Source of the DNA: an uncultured Oribacterium sp.
GTDB taxonomy: Bacteria > Bacillota > Clostridia > Lachnospirales > Lachnospiraceae
Length of the DNA: 16,076 bases
NCBI GenBank assembly: GCA_900772695.1
Contig: CAAGRO010000202.1
Location: 1-16,076, forward strand
Direction: 5' to 3'
Shown: positions 6,731 through 14,873 of the stretch, one piece after another
Layout: each line of letters opens with the position of its first letter
Numbering within the stretch: position 1 is the stretch's first letter
The notes under the pieces: model-generated
What the model was told of the DNA's origin: nothing
Databases searched by the model: none
Seen by the model: the letters and a program-made list of their open reading frames with translations, nothing else
Program-made: the position numbers and the translations under genes

Positions 6731-8893
6731 ATGGCAAGCAGAGTCATTGACGCGGTACTGCGGCTGACAGACAATTTCACAGGGCCTTTACAGAAATCGA
6801 TTGATCAGATGACGAACTGCAGCAAAAGTGCGGTGAAAATCGGTCGAGACGTCGAAAAGTTCGGGTCCAAAATATCGAAAATAGGGACGGTGGCCACAGC
6901 GGCTGTGACGACTCCGCTTGTCGGTTTAGGAATAAAGTCGACGCAGGCGTTCGGCGAAGTTGACGAGAACCTGCGCCTCATCCAGCAGACGATGGGCTCG
7001 ACGGACGAGGAAGCCAGCATGCTGGAGGCAGCTGTCAAAAAGGCGGCGGAAGGCTCTGTATTTGGAATGAGCGACGCAGCGGAAGCTACATTGAACTATG
7101 CAAGAGCGGGCTTCAACGCATCAGAGGCAGCTGCGCTGATCGAACCGGCGCTATCGCTGGCAGCCGGCACGGCTACCGATCTGTCGCTCACAACGACCGG
7201 TTTAGGCGGCGCCATGAAGGCCTTCGGCCTGAACATGGAAGACGCGGGACACGTTGCGGATGTATTTGCGAAGTCGCAGGCGCAGGCCAACATTACGGCG
7301 ACAGACCTGATCGATGTTATCGGCATCGGTGCGCCAATGTTCAAGACGGTCGGATGGAGTTTCGAAGACATGGCGACCGCGGCTGATCTTTTCGGCGATG
7401 CGGTTATCCCAGTCAACGAAGGCATGACGGCTATGAAGACGGGTCTCATGCGATTGGCGGATCCTGCAGAAACAGGATTCGAAGCGGTCGATAAGGCGGT
7501 GCAGTCGCTGTTTGATGAAAACGGACAGATGAAGTCGTTCGTCGACACGCAGCAGATTCTGCATGATTCATTCGCGGGACTGAACGATCAGCAGAAACTG
7601 TTGGCAGCGAATACGCTGTTCGGTAAGAACCAGGGGGCGAAGTGGATTGCACTGATCGACTCCGCACCGGAGACGGTCAATAAATATCGAGACGCTCTCG
7701 ATGATTGCGCCGACACCTCTAAAAACATGGCGGATGCGCTGATGTCTGGAACGGGCGGCGCGATAGAGTCGCTCGGATCGGCACTTGACGTAATGCAGTA
7801 CAACATTGGCTCGCTGCTTGGCTCGCAGGTTTCGCCATTCCTGCAGGCGATCACGAATCTCGTCGTTAAGTTCAACGATATGGATTCGGAGCAGCAGAAG
7901 CAGATTATCAAGTGGGCCATGATGGCAGCAGCCGTCGGGCCGGTGCTGTTAATCATCGGAAAGGTGTTCGGACTCATCGGATCCGGGATCGCAAAGTTCA
8001 ATCAGTTCGGAATGGCGCTGAAGGCAGCAGGCGGTTTCGTGGGGCTTATGACGTCACCGCTTATGGTGGTCATAGGAGCGATCGCGGCGCTGGTAGCCAT
8101 CGTCTTGATCGTGCGAAAGCACATGGATGTGTTCCGAGGGTCACTGCAGGCGCTGTCGCCGATGTTCGCATCCATAAAGAATCACGTTCAGAGCATAATT
8201 AACAAATTCACGGCACTGTGGGCAACGGTAAAGCCGATCGCCTCAGCAATCGCGAATATACTCGGAATCGTGCTGACTGCAGCCATCGGAGGGCTCGTGG
8301 GCTACATCACATTGACTGTTGATGCGATCCTGCTGTCGATTGACAGCTTCATGTCGATATTGAATGGAATCGTTGACTTCGTGACAGGCGTATTCACAGG
8401 AAACTGGGAACTGGCATGGCAGGGAGTCGAAGAGATCTTCGAGGGAATCGTCGGAGGCATCGAGAGCACGTTTAAGAGAGTTATTAACGGAATTATAGGT
8501 TTCGTTAATGGATTTATAGGTGGGCTCAACAGTGTGAAGATCCCTGACTGGGTGCCGGAGGTCGGAGGGAAGTCGCTGAGCATACCGCTCATCCCTACAT
8601 TGGCAACCGGCACGGACTTCTGGCCAGGAGGAATCGTACAGGTATCGGAGCGCGGCGGCGAGATCATAGATCTTCCGCGAGGCAGCAGAGTCTACCCACA
8701 CGATGAATCGGTAGCTATGGCGAGAAGAGAGGGCGCGTCAATGTCGCGAAGCGCGTCCGTGACGATCACAGGAAACACATTCAACATTCGGAGCGAGGCA
8801 GACATCGAGAAAATCGGAGACGCCATCGTGAGAAAACTGAAGAAGGCAAACGAGAATCGGGGAGGATGGACATTCAGTGGAAATATGGCTTAA
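6731..8893 (+). CDS. Tail tape measure protein
   Basis: A 720-residue protein whose length sets the tail length and which probably enters the cell envelope during DNA injection. The N-terminal part is alanine-rich and helical. Residues about 75-300 match the PhageMin_Tail core (IQQTMGSTDEEASM, EATLNYARAGFNASEAAALI, LSLTTTGLGGAMKAFGLNM). Hydrophobic segments at about 397-420, 446-462 and 506-550 could be membrane-active. The C-terminus carries the usual short motif VQVSERGGEIIDLPRGSRVYP. The ATG at 6731 lies six bases after AAGAGGTG (6717-6724). With the known ruler of about 1.5 angstroms per residue, the tail would be near 100 nm, an inference. No peptidase or lysozyme domain is seen. The end overlaps the next gene by 17 bases. 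Confidence 0.94.
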   Translation: MASRVIDAVLRLTDNFTGPLQKSIDQMTNCSKSAVKIGRDVEKFGSKISKIGTVATAAVTTPLVGLGIKSTQAFGEVDENLRLIQQTMGSTDEEASMLEAAVKKAAEGSVFGMSDAAEATLNYARAGFNASEAAALIEPALSLAAGTATDLSLTTTGLGGAMKAFGLNMEDAGHVADVFAKSQAQANITATDLIDVIGIGAPMFKTVGWSFEDMATAADLFGDAVIPVNEGMTAMKTGLMRLADPAETGFEAVDKAVQSLFDENGQMKSFVDTQQILHDSFAGLNDQQKLLAANTLFGKNQGAKWIALIDSAPETVNKYRDALDDCADTSKNMADALMSGTGGAIESLGSALDVMQYNIGSLLGSQVSPFLQAITNLVVKFNDMDSEQQKQIIKWAMMAAAVGPVLLIIGKVFGLIGSGIAKFNQFGMALKAAGGFVGLMTSPLMVVIGAIAALVAIVLIVRKHMDVFRGSLQALSPMFASIKNHVQSIINKFTALWATVKPIASAIANILGIVLTAAIGGLVGYITLTVDAILLSIDSFMSILNGIVDFVTGVFTGNWELAWQGVEEIFEGIVGGIESTFKRVINGIIGFVNGFIGGLNSVKIPDWVPEVGGKSLSIPLIPTLATGTDFWPGGIVQVSERGGEIIDLPRGSRVYPHDESVAMARREGASMSRSASVTITGNTFNIRSEADIEKIGDAIVRKLKKANENRGGWTFSGNMA

Positions 8894-9296
8894 AGGAAGT
8901 AAAAAAGTCCGTATCCCGGTCCTTCCGCCAGGATACAAGGTGACGAGTGCCGAGAATGATCAGACGGTAGACGTCATAGGAATCGGGGAAGTCGTGCTGC
9001 GCGGGAAAAGAAAGCTGAGGGAAATTTCCTTCAGCTCATTCTTTCCGGCGCGGTACGACAGCTCGTATTGCGACGTCATACCGAAAAAACCGAGAAAATA
9101 TGTGGACGAGATCGAAAAGATGAAGAGGGCAGGCAGCATCAAGCTCATCATCACAGGAACACCGATTAATTTCAGATGCCGTATCATCGAGTTTGATTAC
9201 GGGGAGGAAGACGGGACCGGGGACATCTCGTACACGCTGACATTCAAGGAATACAGGCCGCCATCTGCGGGCAGCTCGTCCGTGACGACGATGTAA
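8877..9296 (+). CDS. XkdP-like tail/baseplate protein lacking LysM
   Basis: A 139-residue protein resembling the N-terminal part of PBSX XkdP, which sits between tape measure and hub genes. The family pattern is visible: IRIPVLPPGYKV-like start (here VRIPVLPPGYKVTS), the NDQTVDVIGIGEVVLRGKRKLREISFSSFFP stretch spread over residues 26-56, then PKKPRKYVDEIEKMK and the IITGTPINFRCRIIEFDYGEEDGTGDI region ending in YTLTFKEYRPP. In XkdP a LysM domain follows in the same chain. Here TAA at 9294-9296 ends the protein and LysM is a separate gene. The start is GTG 8877, with GGGGAGG (8859-8865) 11 bases upstream. The nearby ATG at 8866 is in another frame that closes after about 25 codons. Confidence 0.82.
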   Translation: MEIWLKGSKKVRIPVLPPGYKVTSAENDQTVDVIGIGEVVLRGKRKLREISFSSFFPARYDSSYCDVIPKKPRKYVDEIEKMKRAGSIKLIITGTPINFRCRIIEFDYGEEDGTGDISYTLTFKEYRPPSAGSSSVTTM

Positions 9297-9307
9297 GGAG
9301 GTACGGA

Positions 9308-9526
9308 GTGGCACGAATTATTCCAGAGCGAAAAACGTCAGCATACAGAGTGCATGACGGAGACACGCTGTCGAGTATCGCGCAGCAGCAGACAGGATCG
9401 CCGGACTATGCGGCAATCTACGAACTGAATAGAGATCTGATCGGTGATAATCCGAACAATATCACTGCCGGAATGATTCTGACAATTCCGGGTGGATCGG
9501 CAGATACGGCGGAGGTCGACTGGTAA
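9308..9526 (+). CDS. Small LysM-domain protein
   Basis: A 72-residue protein made almost entirely of one LysM domain, about residues 13-62. It contains YRVHDGDTLSSIAQQ, the conserved asparagine in YELNRDLI, and the closing ITAGMILTIPGG strand. LysM domains bind N-acetylglucosamine-containing cell wall glycans. In the baseplate such a domain is thought to anchor the tail tip to peptidoglycan or to mediate assembly. The start GTG at 9308 has AAGGAGGT (9295-9302) five bases upstream, a very strong site, so independent translation is well supported. It ends in TAATG overlapping the next start. In relatives the domain is usually the C-terminus of XkdP. Confidence 0.9.
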   Translation: MARIIPERKTSAYRVHDGDTLSSIAQQQTGSPDYAAIYELNRDLIGDNPNNITAGMILTIPGGSADTAEVDW

Positions 9527-10512
9527 TGCAGCTGCAGCTGATAAAAGCTGCCGGTGGAACGTATGACATCACGCATGCAGTCACGCGAATAGAGTGGAGC
9601 GGTTCGGCGCAGTCTGCCGCGCGACAGCTTTCCATCGACTACATCAATGCACCATATGACAATTTCAATCTTCCGGTCATCGGAACGGGAGACTATTTGT
9701 CGTTCTCACCAGCAGGCGAGGAGGTTTTCTTCGGGCAGATATTCGGATCCGAGAAATCATCGGTCGTCGGCACGATCACATTCACGGCATACGATTGGAT
9801 GAAGCACCTGCTTGAAAGCACAGGCCAGTATAATTTCAAAAACCTGCCGCCGGAAACGATCGCAAAAATGGTATGTGACGATGCAGGGATTCCAATCAGA
9901 TATCTGTACCCGACCGGAGTAAATATCTCGTCGATGCTATGTGATGAGATGACGTTATACGACATCATCATGGCCGCATATACGAAGGCACACAGGATTA
10001 CGGGAGAACGATATTTCCCAATGATCTATAAGCGTGGGCTAGGAGTATATAAGACAGAATGGATTGTGAACGGATTCGTCTTATCAGACACGGAGAATCT
10101 GATGGAGGCATCCATCGAGGAGACGATGGATAAGCTTGTGAACACGGTCAGGGTTTACGATGATAAGGGCGCGAAAATAGGCGAGGCCGTGGACGCGAAC
10201 AGCCTTGCGCTATTCGGTATATTCCAGAAAATTTACAAGCAGGAAAAAGACATTGATCCAGGAACTGCAGCGAAGAATCTTCTGAACACGTTGCCGACGC
10301 AGACGATCAAGGTGAAGAGCATCGGCGATGTGAATTGTCTCAGCTGCTACTTCGTAAAGGTGTCGGACGCGACAACAGGGCTCACCGGTAATTACTGGAT
10401 AAGTTCTGACAGGCACACATGGGAGGGCGAGGCCTACACCATGGAACTCGAGCTCACGTTTGACAGCATCATGGAGGAGGTCGAGTCGACAAAGGAGGAA
10501 GAAAAGAAATGA
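9526..10512 (+). CDS. xkdQ: Baseplate hub protein (XkdQ-like)
   Basis: A 328-residue XkdQ / gpD-like hub protein that forms the central ring closing the tube at the baseplate. Supporting sequence: the N-terminal beta domain with VTRIEWSGSAQSAARQLSIDY, GDYLSFSPAGEEVFFGQIFG, FTAYDWMKHLLEST, then the helix-rich PPETIAKMVCDDAGIPI segment and IMAAYTKAHRITGERYF. The C-terminal part (NTVRVYDDKGAKIGEAVD and later IKVKSIGDVNCLSCYFVKV) is the typical XkdQ end. Family members are sometimes labelled hydrolase, but I see no catalytic motif. The ATG at 9526 overlaps the LysM gene stop (TAATG) and the end overlaps the next gene (ATGA), a coupled series. Confidence 0.9.
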   Translation: MQLQLIKAAGGTYDITHAVTRIEWSGSAQSAARQLSIDYINAPYDNFNLPVIGTGDYLSFSPAGEEVFFGQIFGSEKSSVVGTITFTAYDWMKHLLESTGQYNFKNLPPETIAKMVCDDAGIPIRYLYPTGVNISSMLCDEMTLYDIIMAAYTKAHRITGERYFPMIYKRGLGVYKTEWIVNGFVLSDTENLMEASIEETMDKLVNTVRVYDDKGAKIGEAVDANSLALFGIFQKIYKQEKDIDPGTAAKNLLNTLPTQTIKVKSIGDVNCLSCYFVKVSDATTGLTGNYWISSDRHTWEGEAYTMELELTFDSIMEEVESTKEEEKK

Positions 10513-10826
10513 GCTGGGTAAACGAAATGGTATCGATCGTGAGAGAAAACGAGGGGATAAATAATGGGAGCATAAAGATCGCGACCATGACGAGTCCAAA
10601 CTCATGCAAGATTGGAAACCTGGAACTGACGAAGGATGATCTGCTTTTTGCGGATCGGCTGCTCGCACCAACATGCACGAAGGTTTCGGAAACAGCACCG
10701 GGCGGCGGAGGAGCGTGCACAGATAAGAGCACGTATCTCACAGCACTGAAAGCCGGCGACATGGTCGCAGTATACCAGATATCAGACGCCACGTTCCTGG
10801 TTCTTGAGAGGATGGTGAAGGCATGA
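10509..10826 (+). CDS. DUF2577 family baseplate protein (XkdR-like)
   Basis: A 105-residue protein of the DUF2577 family, found directly after the XkdQ hub gene in PBSX-type tails. The pattern is typical: an N-terminal helix (NEMVSIVRENEGINNG), a beta core (IKIATMTSPNSCKIGNLELTKDDLLFADRLL), a glycine-rich loop (TAPGGGGACTD) and a final DMVAVYQISDATFLVLERMV strand pair, suggesting a small OB-like barrel. Members have been suggested to take the place of a spike or tip protein in tails without a gpV-like spike; no gpV-type spike gene is seen here, which fits, but this is inference. The start overlaps the hub stop. Confidence 0.85.
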   Translation: MSWVNEMVSIVRENEGINNGSIKIATMTSPNSCKIGNLELTKDDLLFADRLLAPTCTKVSETAPGGGGACTDKSTYLTALKAGDMVAVYQISDATFLVLERMVKA

Positions 10827-11260
10827 GCATATTGCCATCATTCCTCGTATCAGAGCTGCAGAAGGCAGCAGGCACCGGAGAGGCGCCAGCGAGCGTGCAG
10901 GAGATCCCGCGAGAGTACGGAATCGATTTTCAGACCGGGCGGCTGACCGGAAGGATCGTGGAGGGCATCGAGGCCATCAAGGTGTGGGTGTGGAACTGCC
11001 TTCATTCGGAGCGGTACCGGTATGCGCTCTATTCGTGGCAGTACGGAGTCGAATATGAGCAGTACATTGGCGAGACGATCACGGACGAGTATCTGCAGTC
11101 GGATTGTCAGACGGAGACGGAGGAAGCGCTTCTCGAGAATACATATATCACGGGTATTTCGGACTTTGAGGCGGCGCTTGAAAACAACGGCGCGACGCTG
11201 CACATCACGTTTACAGTCAACACTACACTCGGAGACATGGAGGTAGATACAGATGTATGA
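10823..11260 (+). CDS. xkdS: DUF2634 family baseplate wedge protein (XkdS-like)
   Basis: A 145-residue protein of the DUF2634 / XkdS family, related to gp25-type baseplate wedge components that start sheath assembly. Features are YGIDFQTGRLTGRIVEGIEAIKVWVWNCL, the RYRYALYSWQYGVEYEQYIG segment, which is highly characteristic, and the C-terminal beta strands LHITFTVNTTLGDMEV. It overlaps the preceding gene by the ATGA arrangement. The following baseplate J gene starts inside its last codons. The order hub, DUF2577, DUF2634, J is conserved in PBSX and related phages. Confidence 0.88.
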   Translation: MSILPSFLVSELQKAAGTGEAPASVQEIPREYGIDFQTGRLTGRIVEGIEAIKVWVWNCLHSERYRYALYSWQYGVEYEQYIGETITDEYLQSDCQTETEEALLENTYITGISDFEAALENNGATLHITFTVNTTLGDMEVDTDV

Positions 11261-12314
11261 GGACAGAACGTATGCTGCCCTGCTTGCCGAAGGAAAAGCA
11301 CAGGTCAGTGACAATATATTAAAAACGGAGGGCTCGCTGGTTCACAATGCAATCAGTATCGTGGCCTACGAGCAGGAACGTTTCTACATCCAGGCAGACT
11401 ATCTGCTGAGGCAGCTGGATCCGGAGACTGCGGATTATGAGAACCTCGAAAAGATGTGTGCTAAGCAAAACGTTTACCCGAAGGACGCGACGTTCGCCGA
11501 GGTAAAGCTCGTGGGCGATGCGGAGATCCCGATCGGGGCGCGTTTCAACCTGAGTGCCTACAACTATACAGTGATCGAGAAGCTGTCGAAGTACGAGTAC
11601 ATCGCGCGCTGCGAGACAGCCGGATCGGCACCGAACAGTCTGACCGGACCGGTAACGCCGATCACGTTCGTAAACGGACTTAACTCTGCAAAAATCACAG
11701 AAGTCACTATGATGGGCTCAGATAAAACCACACGGGAGCAGCTGCTCGCACAGTTCAAGGCCTCGTTTGATAGTTCGTCATTCTGCGGCAATGTCGCAGA
11801 GTACAAGCTGAAGCTGAACGCCATGGACGGAATCGGAGGATGCAAAATCTACCCGGTTTGGAAGGGCGGAGGCACGGTGAAAGCCGTTCTCATCTCGTCT
11901 GAGTACGGCCCCGTCTCCGAGCACCTCGTGAGTGAGATCCAGGAGAAGATGTGTCCGACGCCGAAGGCCGGCTATGGCATTGCCGGCATTGGGCACGATA
12001 TGATGGTAGTATCTGTCGAGGAAGTGACTGCGACGATCGCAACACGCATCACGTTTATGACAGGATTCAGCTGGTCGACATGCGAGAAGGATATCAAGGC
12101 AGCGATCGCGGACTACATCAATTCTCAGCGAAAGACCTGGGCCGATGGAGATGAACACACATACATCACAATCTATGTGAGCCGTCTCGAAAGCGCGATC
12201 TTATCGGTGTCCGGCGTGTTGGATATCGGTGACACGACGATCAACGGAGCGACGTCAAATCTCGTGCTCCGCTGGGATCAGATCCCGAAGATGGGAGCGG
12301 TGACTGTATCATGA
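11253..12314 (+). CDS. xkdT: Baseplate J-like wedge protein (XkdT-like)
   Basis: A 353-residue Baseplate_J family protein, the large wedge subunit that links the hub to the fibres (P2 gpJ and Mu gp47 relatives). Visible landmarks are the N-terminal helix region with TEGSLVHNAISIVAYEQERFY, the LDPETADYENLEKMCAKQ motif, FAEVKLVGDAEIPIGARF, the LTGPVTPITFVNGL loop, and TREQLLAQFKASFDSSSFCGNVAEYK, which is the family core. The C-terminal domain includes the ITFMTGFSWSTCEKDIKAAI helix. The ATG at 11253 has GGAGG (11239-11243) nine bases upstream and overlaps the preceding gene by eight bases. Length is normal for the family. Confidence 0.93.
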   Translation: MYEDRTYAALLAEGKAQVSDNILKTEGSLVHNAISIVAYEQERFYIQADYLLRQLDPETADYENLEKMCAKQNVYPKDATFAEVKLVGDAEIPIGARFNLSAYNYTVIEKLSKYEYIARCETAGSAPNSLTGPVTPITFVNGLNSAKITEVTMMGSDKTTREQLLAQFKASFDSSSFCGNVAEYKLKLNAMDGIGGCKIYPVWKGGGTVKAVLISSEYGPVSEHLVSEIQEKMCPTPKAGYGIAGIGHDMMVVSVEEVTATIATRITFMTGFSWSTCEKDIKAAIADYINSQRKTWADGDEHTYITIYVSRLESAILSVSGVLDIGDTTINGATSNLVLRWDQIPKMGAVTVS

Positions 12315-12937
12315 AAAAGTTGACATTTCATACTATTCACTGGCTTCCACAGCATCTCGCTCAGATGCCAGAGTGGCAGGAGATCTGTCATGCTTATGAT
12401 TATCTGTTTTCAAAGCAGTTCGAGGTCATTGACGAGATCTATAGGAATCAGTTTCTCGACAGCCTGACCGAGATCGGATGCATCATCTGGGAGAGATTCC
12501 TCGATATCTCTGTCGAACCAGATGAAACATTGGAGGACCGGCGACAGGCGATTTACTCGTATTTCGTTGGTAATCTCCCATACACGGAGAAAAAACTTCG
12601 AGAGACATTGGAGAGCCTCGCAGGGCCGGATGGCGTGACTCTTACCGTGACGCAGTCTATTTATGAGATAAAGGTCGACCTTACGGTGAATACACCGGCA
12701 ACGGTCTCGAACGTGCAGGATATCGTGTACAAAATGAGACCGAGTAACATGGTCGTGCGGATCTGCATCCACTACAAGGATGTGAGTGAGATCTTTGTTG
12801 GCCATGCCATTAAACAGATCAAAACGTTAACGCCTACCAGCGCGACGGGCGGCGACCCAATCGCCGGGAAAGCCTGGTTAGTAGACACGGATTCAGCGCT
12901 GCTGGTTGATGAGGCTGGTGGCGCTCTTTATGAATAG
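12311..12937 (+). CDS. DUF2313-type baseplate protein (XkdU/YmfQ-like)
   Basis: A 208-residue protein of the DUF2313 (YmfQ) family, corresponding to P2 gpI and Mu gp48. It sits next to gpJ in the wedge and connects to the fibres. Evidence: HWLPQHLAQMPEWQEICHAYD at the start, the helical FEVIDEIYRNQFLDSLTEIGC segment, ETLEDRRQAIYSYFVG, the LRETLESLAG helix and a beta-rich end (VRICIHYKDVSEI). The last 35 residues, with WLVDTDSALLVDEAGGALYE, are an extra tail rich in Gly, Ala and Asp and may contact the fibre. The start overlaps the J gene stop (ATGA). Confidence 0.88.
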   Translation: MKKLTFHTIHWLPQHLAQMPEWQEICHAYDYLFSKQFEVIDEIYRNQFLDSLTEIGCIIWERFLDISVEPDETLEDRRQAIYSYFVGNLPYTEKKLRETLESLAGPDGVTLTVTQSIYEIKVDLTVNTPATVSNVQDIVYKMRPSNMVVRICIHYKDVSEIFVGHAIKQIKTLTPTSATGGDPIAGKAWLVDTDSALLVDEAGGALYE

Positions 12938-12945
12938 GAGGGCAA

Positions 12946-13764
12946 ATGGCAGAGGATAAATATTTGACACTGCAGACGACGCCTGCCGGAATGAACATGA
13001 TCGTGCGGTCGCTTTATGGCGATAAGATCACGTTCACGAAGATCGTGATCGGCGACGGGCATCCGACAGATCTCAGCAATGTTACCGCGCTCGCACATCA
13101 GGTCCTGAGCGCGGGCATCACGAAGGCTGATGCGAAGACAGATTATTTACTGCTCACAAGTAACATCAGCTCAGCAAACGTGCCGAGGAGCTTCTACGGA
13201 TTCGAGCTCGGAGTTTATGCGAAGGGCGCGGATGGAAAGGAACAGCTGTACGCCTATCGCTATGCGGAGACAGACGTTGACTTCTACCCGGCAGCAGACG
13301 CCGGCAGAACGCTCGAATTGACGATGTCCATCGTCGTCCAGGTCGGCAATGCCAAAAACGTAACGGCTGTACTCGTCGAGGGAGAGGCCTATGCTCGTGC
13401 AGATCACAAGCACTCGACTGCTGATATTACATCCGGCGTGCTGCCGGTCGAGCGGGGAGGAATCGGAGCTGCAGCATTCACGGACTGCGAGCTGGCCGCT
13501 GTGAAGACCGTCAAGCTGAAGGCCAACGAGTGGACGTATTCTGTACCGTATTCGCAGACCGTGACGGTTGCAGGCATCACAGCGAAGCACGCGCCGGTCA
13601 TTTCATGCGGCCTGCCGGACAGCCCGACAGCGGACAGCGTGAAGGCCATGCGTAAGGCGTTCGGCCTCATTGATCGGGCCGTCACGGGAGCGGGCCAGAT
13701 CACGTTTTACAGCTACCGCGACAGACCGAAATCGGACATCACAGCTGTCCTGAAGGGAGTGTGA
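12946..13764 (+). CDS. Tail fibre protein with DUF3751-type N-terminus
   Basis: A 272-residue fibre. Residues 1-130 match the tail-collar fibre N-terminal domain (DUF3751): LTLQTTPAGMNMIV, the ITFTKIVIGDGHPTDLSNVTAL stretch, and FYGFELGVYAKGADGKEQLYAYR. This domain attaches the fibre to the baseplate. A linker with the repeated phage-fibre motif YARADHKHSTADITSGVLP then VERGGIG follows (about residues 145-180); histidine- and glycine-containing motifs of this kind are common in trimeric fibres. The C-terminal 90 residues are beta-rich and have no name I recognise. The ATG at 12946 is close behind AGGAGG (12937-12942). It overlaps a GTG of the next gene but probably not its true start. Confidence 0.87.
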   Translation: MAEDKYLTLQTTPAGMNMIVRSLYGDKITFTKIVIGDGHPTDLSNVTALAHQVLSAGITKADAKTDYLLLTSNISSANVPRSFYGFELGVYAKGADGKEQLYAYRYAETDVDFYPAADAGRTLELTMSIVVQVGNAKNVTAVLVEGEAYARADHKHSTADITSGVLPVERGGIGAAAFTDCELAAVKTVKLKANEWTYSVPYSQTVTVAGITAKHAPVISCGLPDSPTADSVKAMRKAFGLIDRAVTGAGQITFYSYRDRPKSDITAVLKGV

Positions 13765-13766
13765 AT

Positions 13767-14660
13767 ATGGCTGACTGTATCATTTTAGGGAGCGGATCCG
13801 GAGGAGAGTCCGGAGACTGCACTGCTGATAGGAGTAGAGTGCTCGCCTCGTACACGGCGGTGACGAGGGATTCAAACGACGATCCGGCTGAGGGGACCAT
13901 GCCGAATAATGGTGATCTGTCCGCGACACTGGCAGCCGGGCAGAGTAAAACAATCCCAGCTGGCTACACATCGGGCGGAACGGTGGAAGCGAAAGACCTC
14001 GCCTCTCAGACGAAGGGCACTGTCGATGCAGCGCACATGGTGAAGGGATACTCGGGCTATGCGAATGGCAGGGAGATCTCCGGAGCCATCGAAGATAGAG
14101 GCCCGTTCCAGTATGCCGGAGGCATCGGAGAAGCTGGGGACTACTATGCGTTTAACAACATGCCGAACGGCTGGTATCACGAGAGTGGCGAAGATTCCAG
14201 CTGGGCGCCAGAGGTAAGGCTCGCTAAGAGCACAGTGAGAAATTACCTCGGTATCGCTGCGAGTAAAATTGTGAACGGTCAGAGTATCGCTGGTGTTGCA
14301 GGGAATGGCGGATATTCAAGCGTCGCCTGCATCGCATCGCATAGTGCGAACGTTGGCGGAAATAGAGATTCGGATGGCCGCAAGTCATTCAGAATGCCAC
14401 GTGCCGGACGTGTATTTTACGGCGGCGCAACCGTCGGGACATCAGGATCATTCATCTGTGCGATATTCAAAAATGGCGCATGCGTAGATGACCGAAACAT
14501 GCGAACCAGCGGATACGCACACGGTTATGGAGACTACACATATCGAGGCTCTATGTTCAATCAGAGCTTTTATGCAAACGCGGGTGACCTGATCGAGGTG
14601 GAAACCAGCTATGGCGGCAGCAATACGCAGTCATCGATTCAGGCGGTGATTCTGTATTAA
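13767..14660 (+). CDS. Probable tail fibre / receptor-binding protein
   Basis: A 297-residue protein. The ATG at 13767 is preferred because AAGGGAG (13753-13759) lies seven bases upstream; an in-frame GTG at 13761 would be too close. Residues 1-130 carry the low-complexity, repeat-like pattern common in Firmicutes phage fibres: VLASYTAVTRDSNDDPAEG, GTMPNNGDLSATL, KTIPAGYTSGGTVEA, then GYSGYANGREISGAI and IVNGQSIAGVAGNGG. The last 105 residues form a beta-rich domain (MPRAGRVFYGGATVGTSG, SFYANAGDLIEVETSYGG, SSIQAVILY) with the look of a jelly-roll or C1q-like trimeric head. That is an inference from the 'AG...NAGD.IEV' pattern only. Its place after the fibre gene and before a lectin-like gene suggests host binding. 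Confidence 0.72.
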   Translation: MADCIILGSGSGGESGDCTADRSRVLASYTAVTRDSNDDPAEGTMPNNGDLSATLAAGQSKTIPAGYTSGGTVEAKDLASQTKGTVDAAHMVKGYSGYANGREISGAIEDRGPFQYAGGIGEAGDYYAFNNMPNGWYHESGEDSSWAPEVRLAKSTVRNYLGIAASKIVNGQSIAGVAGNGGYSSVACIASHSANVGGNRDSDGRKSFRMPRAGRVFYGGATVGTSGSFICAIFKNGACVDDRNMRTSGYAHGYGDYTYRGSMFNQSFYANAGDLIEVETSYGGSNTQSSIQAVILY

Positions 14661-14672
14661 AGGAGGCAAATG

Positions 14673-14864
14673 ATGGCGACAACTATTAAAAAGATCACAG
14701 AGGTCGAAGTCGCGGCCTCTGTGGATCCGGCAACGGATCCGGCAATCTATATTGAAAATAAGGGCACATTCAGAAGAGCGAAAGGCGGCAATGCCCGCGA
14801 GGCGATCGGCCTCGGCGGCATCGTGGTGTCCAACGGGATGCTCTGCGTTGAAGTTGACGAATAA
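14673..14864 (+). CDS. Small fibre-module protein, function unknown
   Basis: A 63-residue ORF. Two adjacent ATGs exist (14670 and 14673). The second is preferred since AGGAGG at 14661-14666 is then six bases away. The protein is a short alternating strand-turn sequence: ITEVEVAASVDPATDPAIYIENKG, followed by TFRRAKGGNAREAIGLG and VVSNGMLCVEVDE, with no membrane segment or signal peptide. Small proteins of this kind, reading like a beta strand followed by a 'valid default' loop, occur beside fibres in gut Clostridia phages, but I do not recognise a named family. The strong ribosome sites before and after it support translation. A structural or linker role in the fibre is inference only. Confidence 0.72.
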   Translation: MATTIKKITEVEVAASVDPATDPAIYIENKGTFRRAKGGNAREAIGLGGIVVSNGMLCVEVDE

Positions 14865-14873
14865 GGAGGAAGC

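Noticed and set aside
7920..8400. Hydrophobic segments in the tape measure as a separate membrane protein
   Set aside because: They are in one continuous frame with PhageMin_Tail sequence. Such segments are usual in tape measure proteins.
8866..8940. ATG at 8866 right after GGGGAGG as the start of the XkdP-like gene
   Set aside because: That frame closes after about 25 codons. The family sequence is read from GTG 8877 in another frame.
4552..12937. The region as a defective tail bacteriocin (tailocin) with no head
   Set aside because: Portal, prohead protease, major capsid and a full connector series are present and intact immediately upstream, so this is a phage or prophage structural operon.
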